Below are positions 40,243-47,917 of a stretch of DNA of 64,000 nt, piece after piece. Every line of letters starts with the position of its first letter. Position 1 is the first letter of the stretch. A program made the translations under genes and the position numbers. The stretch is taken from assembly GCF_000012485.1 (NCBI RefSeq), contig NC_007512.1, forward strand, positions 311,001-375,000, in the 5' to 3' direction. The DNA comes from Pelodictyon luteolum DSM 273. Lineage in GTDB: Bacteria; Bacteroidota; Chlorobiia; Chlorobiales; Chlorobiaceae. The notes under the pieces were generated by a model. That model searched no databases. It worked only from the letters and a program-made list of their open reading frames with translations, and was not told the DNA's origin.

Positions 40243-41479
40243 GGCACTGCATCCGCAGTCGATGTGCCCCGCGTTCGGCGGGCTCAGGGTCCTGACGAGG
40301 ATCGATGGTTCCCAGGTCTGCCTTGCTGCTGACCAGGGGTGTTTGTACGGACTGACCTTCGTGTCGCAGTTTTATGCGGCCCGCAAGTCCATTATTTCCC
40401 CCGGGCTGATGAATGCAGAGATTTCCGGCGGTACGATGATCGACGACCTGCGCCGTACGGTCGAAGAGATCGCTCTGGATCCATCGGTCCGGCTGATCCC
40501 TGTGGTCAGTACCTGCGTTGCCGAAACGGCCGGCATCGCCGAGGAACTGCTTCCGCGCCGGGCGGGCAACGCAGAGGTGGTGCTCGTGCGCCTGCCGGCG
40601 TTCCAGATCCGTACCCATCCGGAGGCGAAGGATGTGGCGGTTGCAACCCTGCTTGAGCGGTTCGGTGATTTCACGGCTCCGAAGAAACAGCGTTCCGTCG
40701 CTCTCATCGGTGAGATTTTTCCGCTTGACGCCATGACGGTCGGCAGCATACTTCAGAAAATCGGTGTCAGTTCCGTCGTTACCCTTCCGGGCACGGCGCT
40801 CGAGGATTACCGGGAGGCTGGACGGGCAGAGGTTGTGGCCGTGCTCCATCCGTTTTATGAAAAAACGGCGGACCTCATCCGTTCGAATGGCGGAAAGATC
40901 GTCGAGGGCAACCCGATCGGAGCCAATGCTACGGCGGGTTGGATCACCCGCATCGGTCGTGCCCTTGGTCTCGAGTCCGAAGCCGTGGCTGCCGTTGCAC
41001 AGGAGGAGGCTGCGAAGGTACGCGACGTGATGGGCCGCTTCAACACGCTTGATGGACGGGTCATCGTTGCCGGATACGAAGGAAACGAGCTTCCGGTCGT
41101 GCGTCTGCTGCTTGAGGCAGGGCTCGAAGTGCCCTACGCATCGACATCAATCGCCAAAACCCCGCTCTGTATGGAGGACGACCGGGTGATCTCGATGCTC
41201 GGAACCGAAATCAGGTACCGGAAGTTTCTTGAGGACGACATGCAGGCGGTGGAGGAATACGCTCCCGATCTCGTCATCGGCACCACCTCGCTCGACAGCT
41301 TTGCCAAGGAGCGGGGAATCCCGGCCATCTATTATACCAACAATATATCCGCACGCCCGCTCTTTTTCGCGGCCGGGGCCGCAACGGTGCTCGGCATGGT
41401 GGCCGGCCTGCTCCAGCGCAAAGACGCCTGGCAGACCATGCGGGAATACTTCGAGGGGACCCGTCAGGGGCTTTTATGA
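40223..41479 (+). CDS. bchY: Chlorophyllide a reductase subunit Y
   Basis: A nitrogenase-like (NifD/K-related) subunit of chlorophyllide oxidoreductase, which reduces ring B of chlorophyllide a on the way to bacteriochlorophyll a. Near the N-terminus is LHPQSMCPAFGGLRVL, then GCLYGLTFVSQFYAARK and STCVAETAG, whose cysteines are candidate Fe-S ligands. IIAGYEGNEL-like VAGYEGNELPVVRLLLEAG and YYTNNISARPLFFAAGAA close the fold. ATG 40223 gives 418 residues. bchX and bchZ are not in the window. Its stop overlaps the next gene, a histidine kinase, by ATGA. Confidence 0.94.
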   Translation: MEKKNCKALHPQSMCPAFGGLRVLTRIDGSQVCLAADQGCLYGLTFVSQFYAARKSIISPGLMNAEISGGTMIDDLRRTVEEIALDPSVRLIPVVSTCVAETAGIAEELLPRRAGNAEVVLVRLPAFQIRTHPEAKDVAVATLLERFGDFTAPKKQRSVALIGEIFPLDAMTVGSILQKIGVSSVVTLPGTALEDYREAGRAEVVAVLHPFYEKTADLIRSNGGKIVEGNPIGANATAGWITRIGRALGLESEAVAAVAQEEAAKVRDVMGRFNTLDGRVIVAGYEGNELPVVRLLLEAGLEVPYASTSIAKTPLCMEDDRVISMLGTEIRYRKFLEDDMQAVEEYAPDLVIGTTSLDSFAKERGIPAIYYTNNISARPLFFAAGAATVLGMVAGLLQRKDAWQTMREYFEGTRQGLL

Positions 41480-43545
41480 GCCGGATTAAGCAGTTCCGGC
41501 AACGACTGTTCCTCCTCCATCCGGCATCCCTCGGGGGTATTTTTTTTCTTCTCTTCATCGTCTTTCTCACCTCTACCCTGTTCGAATACCGATACCGCCG
41601 GCTTGAGATCGAGCACATGATGGAAGAGGAGGCCTCGCTTCTTATCCATGCACTGACGGTCGGCGCCGAAAACGCCGTTGAGGGCTACAACGGGAACCGT
41701 ACGATTTTGACCGGAAGCCTCCTTGGACGGCTCCGGCTGCTCGACCGGCTCGACCGCCAGAAACCGCTGACCTCCCGTGCCCTTAAGGATATTGCCGGAA
41801 GGGGCGGTATGTACCGGATCAACGTGTTCGACCGCACTGGCCGGCGCATTGCCTGGAATGTTCCGCCAGACCATGCACCCTCGCTTCACCACCGGGATCC
41901 GAAGCGGGAGCTGGAGCCGATTCTGTCCGGCAGGGTTGACTCTCTCGTGCTTGGCATCAGGCAGAGTGTCTCGGACCGGGGCCCCCGGCTCATCGCTGCA
42001 GTCGCCAGAAGCCGGGGTGGTGCCATTGTCGGCAATGTCGATGCTTCAGAGCTGCTTGAGCTCCGCCGAAGTATCGGCGCGGGGAGCCTGATACGGAAAA
42101 TAGGCGCCGGCGAGGCGGGCATCGACTACATCATCTGGCAGGATACCACGGCAATCCTTGCGGCGACCCCGAACGTATCGGGCGCTGACCCGCTGCTTGC
42201 CGATCCGGTGCTTGCGGCTGCCTTGAGGGCGAGGAAGCCGACGACGCGCATGACCGAATTCGACGGCAGGCCTGTGTTTGAGGTCGTCAACCCGTTCTAT
42301 TACCGCGGAGCCAATGTGGGCCTGCTTCGCGTCGGCCTCAGAACCGACCATTTCAACGCGGCCTTCGCCAAGCTCCGCAACCGGTTTTTCATGATGCTCG
42401 GCCTTCTCTTTTTCGGGGGACTCGCCCTGTTCAATCTGGTGATTACCAGGCGCGACAGGGCCCTTGCCGCCGGGGCCTATCAGAGGGTAAGCACTTTTTC
42501 CTCATCGATGCTTACAAGCATGGCCGATGCGGTGCTGTCGGTCAACGGCGCCGGCGCCCTCACCCTCTTGAATGCCGCAGGTGAACGACTGTTCGGGGTT
42601 CGGGCGGATGATGTTCTTGGCAGGTCTGCCGCATCGCTCTCGTTGGAGCTTGCGTCGCTTTTTGCTGAGGCGGCTTCGGGTGAGTTCTCTGTGATGAAGC
42701 GGGAGTTCCGCTGCCGGGCCGGAGGGCGGGAGCATGTGCTCGAGGGAAGCTTCAGCAGGATCTCGGAGGGCCAGGGGGGTGCTGAGGACTGGCAGGGGAC
42801 CGTTGTCGTGCTACGTGACCTCACGGAACACCATGCCATGCAGGAACGACTTGAGCGGCAGGGGAAGCTTACGGCGATGGGTGAACTGGCTTCAGGGGTT
42901 GCCCATGAGATCCGCAACCCGCTGAACGCGATCGGTCTCATCGCCCAGCGGCTTGACATCGAGTTTACCCCGAAGGAAGACGAAGCAGAGTTCCGGCACC
43001 TTCTCCGGACGGTTGTCTCCGAGGTGCACCGCCTCAACGCCATCATCCAGCGATTCCTTCGCTTCGCACGACCGCCGGCGCTCGAGGTGGTTCCGACAGA
43101 TCTGGCTGCATTCGCCGCAGATTACCGTGCAGTGCTTGAGGGTGAGGCCTCGGACAAGGGGGTTGCCTTCAGCCTCTCCGGCGCGCCGGGAACGGTTGCC
43201 CTGATCGATAGGGACCAGATGCAGCAGGTACTGCTCAACATCGTCCGCAACGCCGTGGAAGCTACATCCCGGGGAGGTGCTGTGTCGGTTTCGGTGTCGG
43301 CCGATGCAGGATCGGCTGTCATCGAGGTGGCCGATACCGGAAAAGGAACAACGCCGGATGAGCGTCATCGGATGTTCAACCTCTACTTTACAACGAAGGA
43401 TGACGGAACCGGCATGGGGCTGAGCATCGCAAGCCAGATCGTGCAGTCCCACGGAGGGACGATCGAGGTGAATGACCGCCCGGGGGGCGGAACCGTATTC
43501 AGGATCCTCGTTCCGCAGGCCCCGCCCTCGGGCGGGGATTCCTGA
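41476..43545 (+). CDS. Membrane sensor histidine kinase of a sigma-54 two-component pair
   Basis: A 689-residue NtrB/ZraS-like kinase. TM1 is about residues 19-36, a long periplasmic sensor runs about 40-300 (fold not recognised, possibly dCache-like) and TM2 about 304-324. A PAS-like domain follows (about 338-450), then HisKA with His477 in VAHEIRNPLN, and HATPase_c with NIVRNAVEA, VADTGKG and GTGMGLSIA. The start overlaps the bchY stop (ATGA), indicating translational coupling with a pigment gene. The response-regulator gene follows after 32 bases. A GC-rich hairpin without a T-run lies at 43520-43537 near its 3' end. The signal sensed is unknown. Confidence 0.92.
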   Translation: MSRIKQFRQRLFLLHPASLGGIFFLLFIVFLTSTLFEYRYRRLEIEHMMEEEASLLIHALTVGAENAVEGYNGNRTILTGSLLGRLRLLDRLDRQKPLTSRALKDIAGRGGMYRINVFDRTGRRIAWNVPPDHAPSLHHRDPKRELEPILSGRVDSLVLGIRQSVSDRGPRLIAAVARSRGGAIVGNVDASELLELRRSIGAGSLIRKIGAGEAGIDYIIWQDTTAILAATPNVSGADPLLADPVLAAALRARKPTTRMTEFDGRPVFEVVNPFYYRGANVGLLRVGLRTDHFNAAFAKLRNRFFMMLGLLFFGGLALFNLVITRRDRALAAGAYQRVSTFSSSMLTSMADAVLSVNGAGALTLLNAAGERLFGVRADDVLGRSAASLSLELASLFAEAASGEFSVMKREFRCRAGGREHVLEGSFSRISEGQGGAEDWQGTVVVLRDLTEHHAMQERLERQGKLTAMGELASGVAHEIRNPLNAIGLIAQRLDIEFTPKEDEAEFRHLLRTVVSEVHRLNAIIQRFLRFARPPALEVVPTDLAAFAADYRAVLEGEASDKGVAFSLSGAPGTVALIDRDQMQQVLLNIVRNAVEATSRGGAVSVSVSADAGSAVIEVADTGKGTTPDERHRMFNLYFTTKDDGTGMGLSIASQIVQSHGGTIEVNDRPGGGTVFRILVPQAPPSGGDS

Positions 43546-43577
43546 ATAAGCTACCCTTAACGCATAGAGAGAACAGC

Positions 43578-44936
43578 ATGGGACATACGATTCTTGTCGT
43601 TGAAGACGAAAGGGTGCAGCTTGAAAGCATTGCAGGGTTTCTTCTCAAGCAGGGCTACCGGGTCATGACTGCCGACCGACCGGCAGGGGCGCTTGTCATT
43701 GCAGGTGAAGAGGCGGTGGACTTGGTGCTGAGTGATTTCAGAATGCCGGGGATGAGCGGCGTGGAGCTGCTCGCCGGGCTGAAGCAGCTCAATCCCGACA
43801 TCGACGTCATCATCATGACTGCATTCGGCAGCGTCGAATCAGCAACAGAGGCGATGAAACTCGGCGCAATCGACTACATCACCAAGCCTGTCGACCTGCA
43901 TCGCCTGATTGTCATGATCCGCAACACGCTCGAGCGGCGGCAGCTTGCCAGTGAGAACCGCCAGCTCCGTCGTGAACTGGCCGGCCGGACGGGGATGGCG
44001 GGCGTTGTCTCGCAGTCGGCTGCAATGAACAGGGTGATGAGCATTGCCTCGAGGGCAGCATCAAGCAGCGCTGCTGTCCTCATAACCGGCGAGACGGGAA
44101 CCGGCAAGGAGCTGGTCGCCCGGGCTCTCCACTACGGCGGAGACCGGAGGGAGGGGCCGTTCATTGCCGTCAACTGCGCCGCACTGCCTGAATCACTTCT
44201 TGAAAGCGAGCTGTTCGGTCATGAAAAGGGCGCCTTCAGCGGCGCTGACCGTCAGCGGAAAGGCAGGTTCGAGGCTGCTGCGGGCGGGACTCTTTTCATC
44301 GATGAGGTCGGCGATATCCCCCAGTCGCTGCAGGTGAAGCTTCTGCGTGTGCTGCAGGAGAAGACCTACGAACGGGTCGGCAGCTCACAGTCACTCAAGG
44401 CGGATGTGCGCATCGTGGCTGCCACCAACCGGGACCTCGAGGCGATGGTTGCCGATGGAGGATTCCGCAGCGACCTGTTCTACCGCCTGAATGTGGTCCC
44501 TATCCGGATTCCGCCGCTCAGGGAACGGCGTGAAGACATCGGTCCGCTCGTAGACGCCTTTCTTTCGCGCTTTTCGACCGAAAACGGCAAGCCATTATGC
44601 GGGTTGTCCCGCGAGGCGCTGGACCTGCTTATGAAATACCCGTGGCCCGGCAACGTCCGTGAACTTGAAAATGTCATCCAGCAGGCGGTCGTGCTCTCCC
44701 GCGGCGACACCATATACATGGAAGAGTTGCCGCTGCGGGTTCATGAACCGAAAGCTGATATCGCCTCTGCTGCCGACGGCGGCTTTACCCGGCGGGTCGA
44801 GGCGTTCGAACGTGCGCTCATCCGTGAGGCCCTGAGGGATGCCGGCGAAGTGCAGACCCGGGCAGCCGAACTGCTCGGCATCAGCGAGCGGCACCTGCGC
44901 TACAAACTGAAGAAGTACGGCATGAAGCCCGGCTGA
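43578..44936 (+). CDS. Sigma-54-dependent response regulator (NtrC family)
   Basis: A 452-residue enhancer-binding protein. The receiver domain has Asp53 (LSDFRMPG) and Lys103 (ITKPVD). The AAA+ domain has Walker A GETGTGKE (171-178), a GAFSGA loop at 218-223 and FIDEVGDIP. The GAFSGA loop is a Ser variant of the sigma-54-contacting GAFTGA. The C-terminal Fis-type helix-turn-helix is RAAELLGISERHLRYKLKKYG. It is paired with the upstream kinase. Directly downstream are two CGAC-N6-GTCG dyads and a -24/-12 promoter, the expected binding site and target for this class. Confidence 0.95.
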   Translation: MGHTILVVEDERVQLESIAGFLLKQGYRVMTADRPAGALVIAGEEAVDLVLSDFRMPGMSGVELLAGLKQLNPDIDVIIMTAFGSVESATEAMKLGAIDYITKPVDLHRLIVMIRNTLERRQLASENRQLRRELAGRTGMAGVVSQSAAMNRVMSIASRAASSSAAVLITGETGTGKELVARALHYGGDRREGPFIAVNCAALPESLLESELFGHEKGAFSGADRQRKGRFEAAAGGTLFIDEVGDIPQSLQVKLLRVLQEKTYERVGSSQSLKADVRIVAATNRDLEAMVADGGFRSDLFYRLNVVPIRIPPLRERREDIGPLVDAFLSRFSTENGKPLCGLSREALDLLMKYPWPGNVRELENVIQQAVVLSRGDTIYMEELPLRVHEPKADIASAADGGFTRRVEAFERALIREALRDAGEVQTRAAELLGISERHLRYKLKKYGMKPG

Positions 44937-44948
44937 CTCAGTTTCTGT

Positions 44949-44984
44949 TTCGACCATGTGGTCGAACGGGCGACGGCATGGTCG
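44949..44984. promoter_or_regulatory. Tandem dyads, candidate enhancer for the sigma-54 regulator
   Basis: Two copies of CGAC-N6-GTCG lie at 44951-44964 and 44971-44984. The first extends to a perfect 18-bp palindrome, TTCGACCATGTGGTCGAA (44949-44966). Their centres are 20 bp apart, about two helical turns. They sit roughly 105-140 bp upstream of the predicted RNA start, like NtrC-type enhancers. Confidence 0.65.
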
Positions 44985-45061
44985 CTGAGGGCGGGGGTGC
45001 AGGGCAGGCACGGTTGGCTGGGTCACCTTATACTGCGGGCCTTTGCTGGCGTTTGGCAGTG

Positions 45062-45078
45062 TTGGCACGGATATTGAC
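45062..45078 (+). promoter_or_regulatory. Sigma-54 (-24/-12) promoter
   Basis: TTGGCACGGATATTGAC matches YTGGCACG-N4-TTGC with the complete -24 element, exact GG-N10 spacing and one departure, TTGA in place of TTGC at -12. Predicted RNA start is about 45088-45090, and the first downstream ATG is at 45142. Confidence 0.72.
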
Positions 45079-45087
45079 TGATGATGG

Positions 45088-45117
45088 GTGCAGAGGGAGG
45101 ATTCCTTCTCCCTGCAC
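45088..45117 (+). other. Hairpin at the predicted 5' end of the sigma-54 transcript
   Basis: GTGCA and GGGAG (45088-45092, 45095-45099) pair with CTCCC and TGCAC (45108-45117), with a two-base bulge and an 8-base loop. It begins where transcription from the -24/-12 promoter should start, so it may stabilise the leader. This is inferred. Confidence 0.5.
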
Positions 45118-45141
45118 GTCAATCATAAAACATATGCTCCC

Positions 45142-45411
45142 ATGAAAAAAATCATCCGTTTCGCGCTCGCCGCCCTTGCTCTTGCGGCATTTCTTCCCTC
45201 AGGCAGCCTGCAGGCAAAGCAGTGGTTCGGAGAGAATCCCCTGAAGCAGGTGCTTGGAATCGGTTTCACCGATGCCGACCTTGACGGCTATAACGACAAC
45301 GCTCCCGATGCCGACGGCGACGGCATCCCGAACGGGCAGGATCCGGATTATGTTGCTGTTCCCGCCGGAACCCCGACGGCAGACTGTGACGGTACCGGCA
45401 GGCTTCGCTGA
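45142..45411 (+). CDS. Small exported protein with thrombospondin-3-like aspartate repeats
   Basis: The 89-residue product has a clear signal peptide (MKKIIRFALAALALAAFLPS, cleavage near LQA-K). A short mature part follows, with an aspartate-rich calcium-binding-type array: TDADLDGYNDNAPDADGDG followed by IPNGQDPD. The spacing DxDxDGxxDxxxDxDxDGxxNxxD is that of thrombospondin type 3 repeats and EF-hand-like loops. Calcium binding is inferred from the pattern. It is the first gene after the sigma-54 promoter and is followed by a strong terminator, so it may be made in excess over the next two genes. Confidence 0.78.
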   Translation: MKKIIRFALAALALAAFLPSGSLQAKQWFGENPLKQVLGIGFTDADLDGYNDNAPDADGDGIPNGQDPDYVAVPAGTPTADCDGTGRLR

Positions 45412-45420
45412 ACCATCCAT

Positions 45421-45461
45421 CCGTAGCGGCAGAGAGGCAAGCCCTGCCGCTACGGTTTTTA
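45421..45461 (+). terminator. Intrinsic terminator after the first small exported gene
   Basis: A perfect 12-bp stem pairs CCGTAGCGGCAG (45421-45432) with CTGCCGCTACGG (45444-45455) and is followed directly by T5. It separates the first small gene from the second and may act as a partial terminator or attenuator if they share a promoter. Confidence 0.85.
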
Positions 45462-45486
45462 TTCCACTGCAGATGACTCTGCCGCC

Positions 45487-45864
45487 ATGAACGCACCGAT
45501 AAAACACCTTCTGATCTTTTTCCCGGTTCTCTGCCTGCTGCTTCTGGTTCCGGGTGACTCACCCTCCGGTTCCGCGGTGGCTGGACCTCCATTGTTTCGA
45601 GAAAGCGGCGGGGGCCGTGTTCCCCCTGAGGAGCGCCTGCGCTTCCGTGATGAGGACGGCGACGGAATCAACGACCTCATCAGGGACAGCGACGGTGATG
45701 GCATTCCTGATGGTCGTGACGGGGACGGCAGCGGACCCGGCGACCGGCGGTTCAGGGACGGGAGCATGCAGGGCGGCGGCCGCAGCATTGAACGCCAGGG
45801 CGGCTCCTTGAGGGCGCCTTCTTCGTCCGGCCGACCGGCTGGAAGCGGCAGCGGCAGAAAATGA
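45487..45864 (+). CDS. Small exported protein with Asp-rich repeat and Gly/Ser/Arg tail
   Basis: A 125-residue product with signal peptide (HLLIFFPVLCLLLLVPGDSPSGS). It carries the same repeat type as the gene before it, RDEDGDGINDLIRDSDGDG then IPDGRDGDG. A low-complexity tail rich in Gly, Ser and Arg follows. The shared repeat suggests the two small proteins are functionally related, though the rest differs. No enzyme motif is present. It lies 7 bases before the barrel-protein gene, so the two are probably co-transcribed. Calcium binding and an extracytoplasmic or surface location are inferred. Confidence 0.72.
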   Translation: MNAPIKHLLIFFPVLCLLLLVPGDSPSGSAVAGPPLFRESGGGRVPPEERLRFRDEDGDGINDLIRDSDGDGIPDGRDGDGSGPGDRRFRDGSMQGGGRSIERQGGSLRAPSSSGRPAGSGSGRK

Positions 45865-45871
45865 GGCCGTG

Positions 45872-46972
45872 ATGCCCCGCTCCCCCCTTTACGCCGCAGT
45901 AACCCTGCTTTTGCTGGCGCTTTGTCCTTCCGGCGTTTTCGCCATCGACGGGTTCGATGTTTCCGCATCCGTATCGAGCAGCGTTGAAGACAACGTGTTC
46001 CGAACTGCCGGAGGTGAAGATGATGTCATCCGGGCGTTCTCGGCCGGCATCGCTCCGCACTGGAAGTGGACTGGTTGCGAGAGTGCGGTTTTCTACGACG
46101 GCACCATTGTAGACTTTTCCCGTTACAGCGAAAGTTCCTACGCTGTGCATAATGCCGGCGCGACTCTAGACTACTTCCCGAAGTCCTCCATCCGGGTGCG
46201 GGGCGGTATTGATCTTGTCATTCGCGAGGGAAGTGGTTCGACGGACCTGTATGATTATTCCGGAAACGGCGTCTTTTGTGAACTGCAGCTGCCGCTCTCT
46301 CTTGACTGGACGGCCAGGGGTGGTCTGAGTCGCCGCACGAAGGAGTACCGCGTCCTGCATGATTTCGACAACAAGGAGTCAGTAGCGTCTTTTCATATAG
46401 AGCACCGATTTCCGGACGGAGCCTCGTTCGCATTGAGGGCAGAGGCGGGTGCGAAGGACTATCTGGGCGGACCGGGATCCGAAGCCCGGCAGTTGCTGAC
46501 CTCCTTGCGGGTTTCCTTGCCGATGGGTGAGCGGACCGGCCTTCGGCTGAGGGTCTCCGACAGGCTCAGTTTCGGCGGCGAGGCCCTTGTCGCTTCCGGA
46601 GTTGCAGCGGATGGTTACTGGTTGGAAGATCTTTATGACGATCCCTACGGTTATGAAGGCATGGAAGGGGACGCCATGGTTTCGCACCTGTTTCAGGGCG
46701 GGGTGATGCTGCGTATCGGTTGCGGCGCTAAATTGAAATCCTATGACCGGGCCGTCCTGGATGGTGATGGTGTGTGGCTTGCCGATGGGCCCCGGCGAGA
46801 GGATGTATGCTTGGAGGCCTCTGCGGGTGCTGAAAAAACCTTGCGTCTTAACCGGCAGGGTGCGCTTTTGAAGCTTTCGGCGGGATGGTATGTGAGCTGG
46901 AGCGAGTCCAACGACGCACTCTACCGGTACCGGGCTTCATCGGCCGGGCTCGGGGCGGAAGTGCTGTTCTGA
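45872..46972 (+). CDS. Predicted outer-membrane beta-barrel protein of the sigma-54 module
   Basis: A 366-residue protein with signal peptide (MPRSPLYAAVTLLLLALCPSGVFA) and alternating amphipathic strands throughout (for example IRVRGGIDLVIREGSG, FALRAEAGAKDYLGG). It ends in AEVLF, a C-terminal aromatic typical of outer-membrane barrels. The spacing of strands suggests about 14-18, but I cannot count them reliably. ATG 45872 is preferred to the GTG at 45869. Its position after two small exported Asp-repeat proteins suggests it could export, anchor or receive them. That is a hypothesis. Confidence 0.7.
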   Translation: MPRSPLYAAVTLLLLALCPSGVFAIDGFDVSASVSSSVEDNVFRTAGGEDDVIRAFSAGIAPHWKWTGCESAVFYDGTIVDFSRYSESSYAVHNAGATLDYFPKSSIRVRGGIDLVIREGSGSTDLYDYSGNGVFCELQLPLSLDWTARGGLSRRTKEYRVLHDFDNKESVASFHIEHRFPDGASFALRAEAGAKDYLGGPGSEARQLLTSLRVSLPMGERTGLRLRVSDRLSFGGEALVASGVAADGYWLEDLYDDPYGYEGMEGDAMVSHLFQGGVMLRIGCGAKLKSYDRAVLDGDGVWLADGPRREDVCLEASAGAEKTLRLNRQGALLKLSAGWYVSWSESNDALYRYRASSAGLGAEVLF

Positions 46973-46992
46973 CAGGGACGGGGGGGGAGAAC

Positions 46993-47010
46993 GGAGGTCT
47001 TCAGACCTCC
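46993..47010 (+). terminator. Possible terminator between barrel gene and frr
   Basis: GGAGGTCT (46993-47000) pairs with AGACCTCC (47003-47010). A T-rich stretch follows only after several bases, and the stem overlaps the frr 3' end. Weak as an intrinsic terminator. Confidence 0.35.
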
Positions 47011-47561
47011 ATGATCTCTTTTTCTTTCTGTGCGATGAGTTCGTTGACCTGTTTCTCGAAGCGGTGAAGGAGGTCATCGGCGTCTTTTTTTCCGCGGTTG
47101 CGGTCATCTTCGCTGATGGCTTTCTCCTTTTCGAGCTTTTCAATCTCCTGGATCATGTCGCGGCGGTGGTTGCGCAGGGAGACTTTCGAATCTTCCCCGA
47201 ACTTCCTGGTGAGTTTGACGAACTCTTTGCGGCGCTCTTCGGTGAGCGGGGGAATGGATACCCTGATGCTCTGTCCTTCGGCGGCGGGGTTCAGTCCGAG
47301 GTTGGCGTCGCGAATCGCTTTTTCTGTGGCGGCGACCATCGATTTGTCCCACACCTGCACGAGGAGGGTGTGGATATCCGATACGCCGACGTTGCCGACC
47401 TGACGGAGCGGCATTGTCTGGCCGTAGGCCTCCACCTTCACCCTGTCAAGCAGTGCGGTTGTGGCCTTTCCGGTCCGGATCGAAGCGATTTCATGCTGAA
47501 ACGCCTCGATGGCCTTTTTCATTTTCTGCTCGCTCTTCTGGCTTACATCTTTGACGTTCAT
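47001..47561 (-). CDS. frr: Ribosome recycling factor
   Basis: It releases ribosomes from mRNA after termination together with EF-G. The 186-residue protein shows the long-helix pattern and conserved blocks IRTGKATTALLDRVKVEAYG, MPLRQVGNVGV, LGLNPAAEGQSIRVSIPPLTEERRKEFVKL and RNHRRDMIQEIEKLEKEKAISEDDR. The length is exactly typical. It lies 48 bases downstream of rpmE on the same strand, so a shared transcript is plausible. Confidence 0.97.
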   Translation of the reverse strand: MNVKDVSQKSEQKMKKAIEAFQHEIASIRTGKATTALLDRVKVEAYGQTMPLRQVGNVGVSDIHTLLVQVWDKSMVAATEKAIRDANLGLNPAAEGQSIRVSIPPLTEERRKEFVKLTRKFGEDSKVSLRNHRRDMIQEIEKLEKEKAISEDDRNRGKKDADDLLHRFEKQVNELIAQKEKEIMEV

Positions 47562-47609
47562 GGCTGCTGGTATGAATTGGTGCTGGTTTGCTCAATAGCG
47601 CCTGCCCGA

Positions 47610-47837
47610 TTATTTTGCCTGTGCCTGGGATGCTGTTGATTTGGCGAAGCGCTTGTTGAAACGGTCGACGCGTCCGGCAGTGTCGACGAGGGTCTGTTTG
47701 CCGGTATAGAACGGGTGGCAGTTGCTGCAGACATCGACTTTGATGGACGGACGGGTAGAGCGGGTCTCGAACGAGTTGCCGCAGTTGGCGCACACAACGG
47801 TGACTTCGGTGTACTTCGGATGGATATCAGATTTCAT
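47610..47837 (-). CDS. rpmE: 50S ribosomal protein L31, zinc-binding type
   Basis: A 75-residue L31 with the C+ (zinc) form: C16 and C19 (VCANCG) and C37 and C40 ([13 protein letters not shown]). The C-terminal tail is basic and extended. Zinc-type L31 is replaced by C- paralogs under zinc limitation in some bacteria; none is in this window. It is divergent from recG across an 80-base gap. Confidence 0.96.
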   Translation of the reverse strand: MKSDIHPKYTEVTVVCANCGNSFETRSTRPSIKVDVCSNCHPFYTGKQTLVDTAGRVDRFNKRFAKSTASQAQAK

Positions 47838-47917
47838 GTCGGTCGTTGACTTTGTTTGTACTGTACAATAAGGGTGCTAATATACAAGAATTCCATTCCA
47901 GTTCCAACCAATTTGCC

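Noticed and set aside
43520-43537. GC-rich hairpin as a terminator between kinase and regulator genes
   Set aside because: It lies inside the kinase coding end and has no T-run. At most it is a processing or pausing site.
44995-45066. Direct repeat TTGGCA-GTG-TTGGCA as a second -24 element
   Set aside because: Only the downstream copy has a TTG at the right spacing for -12.
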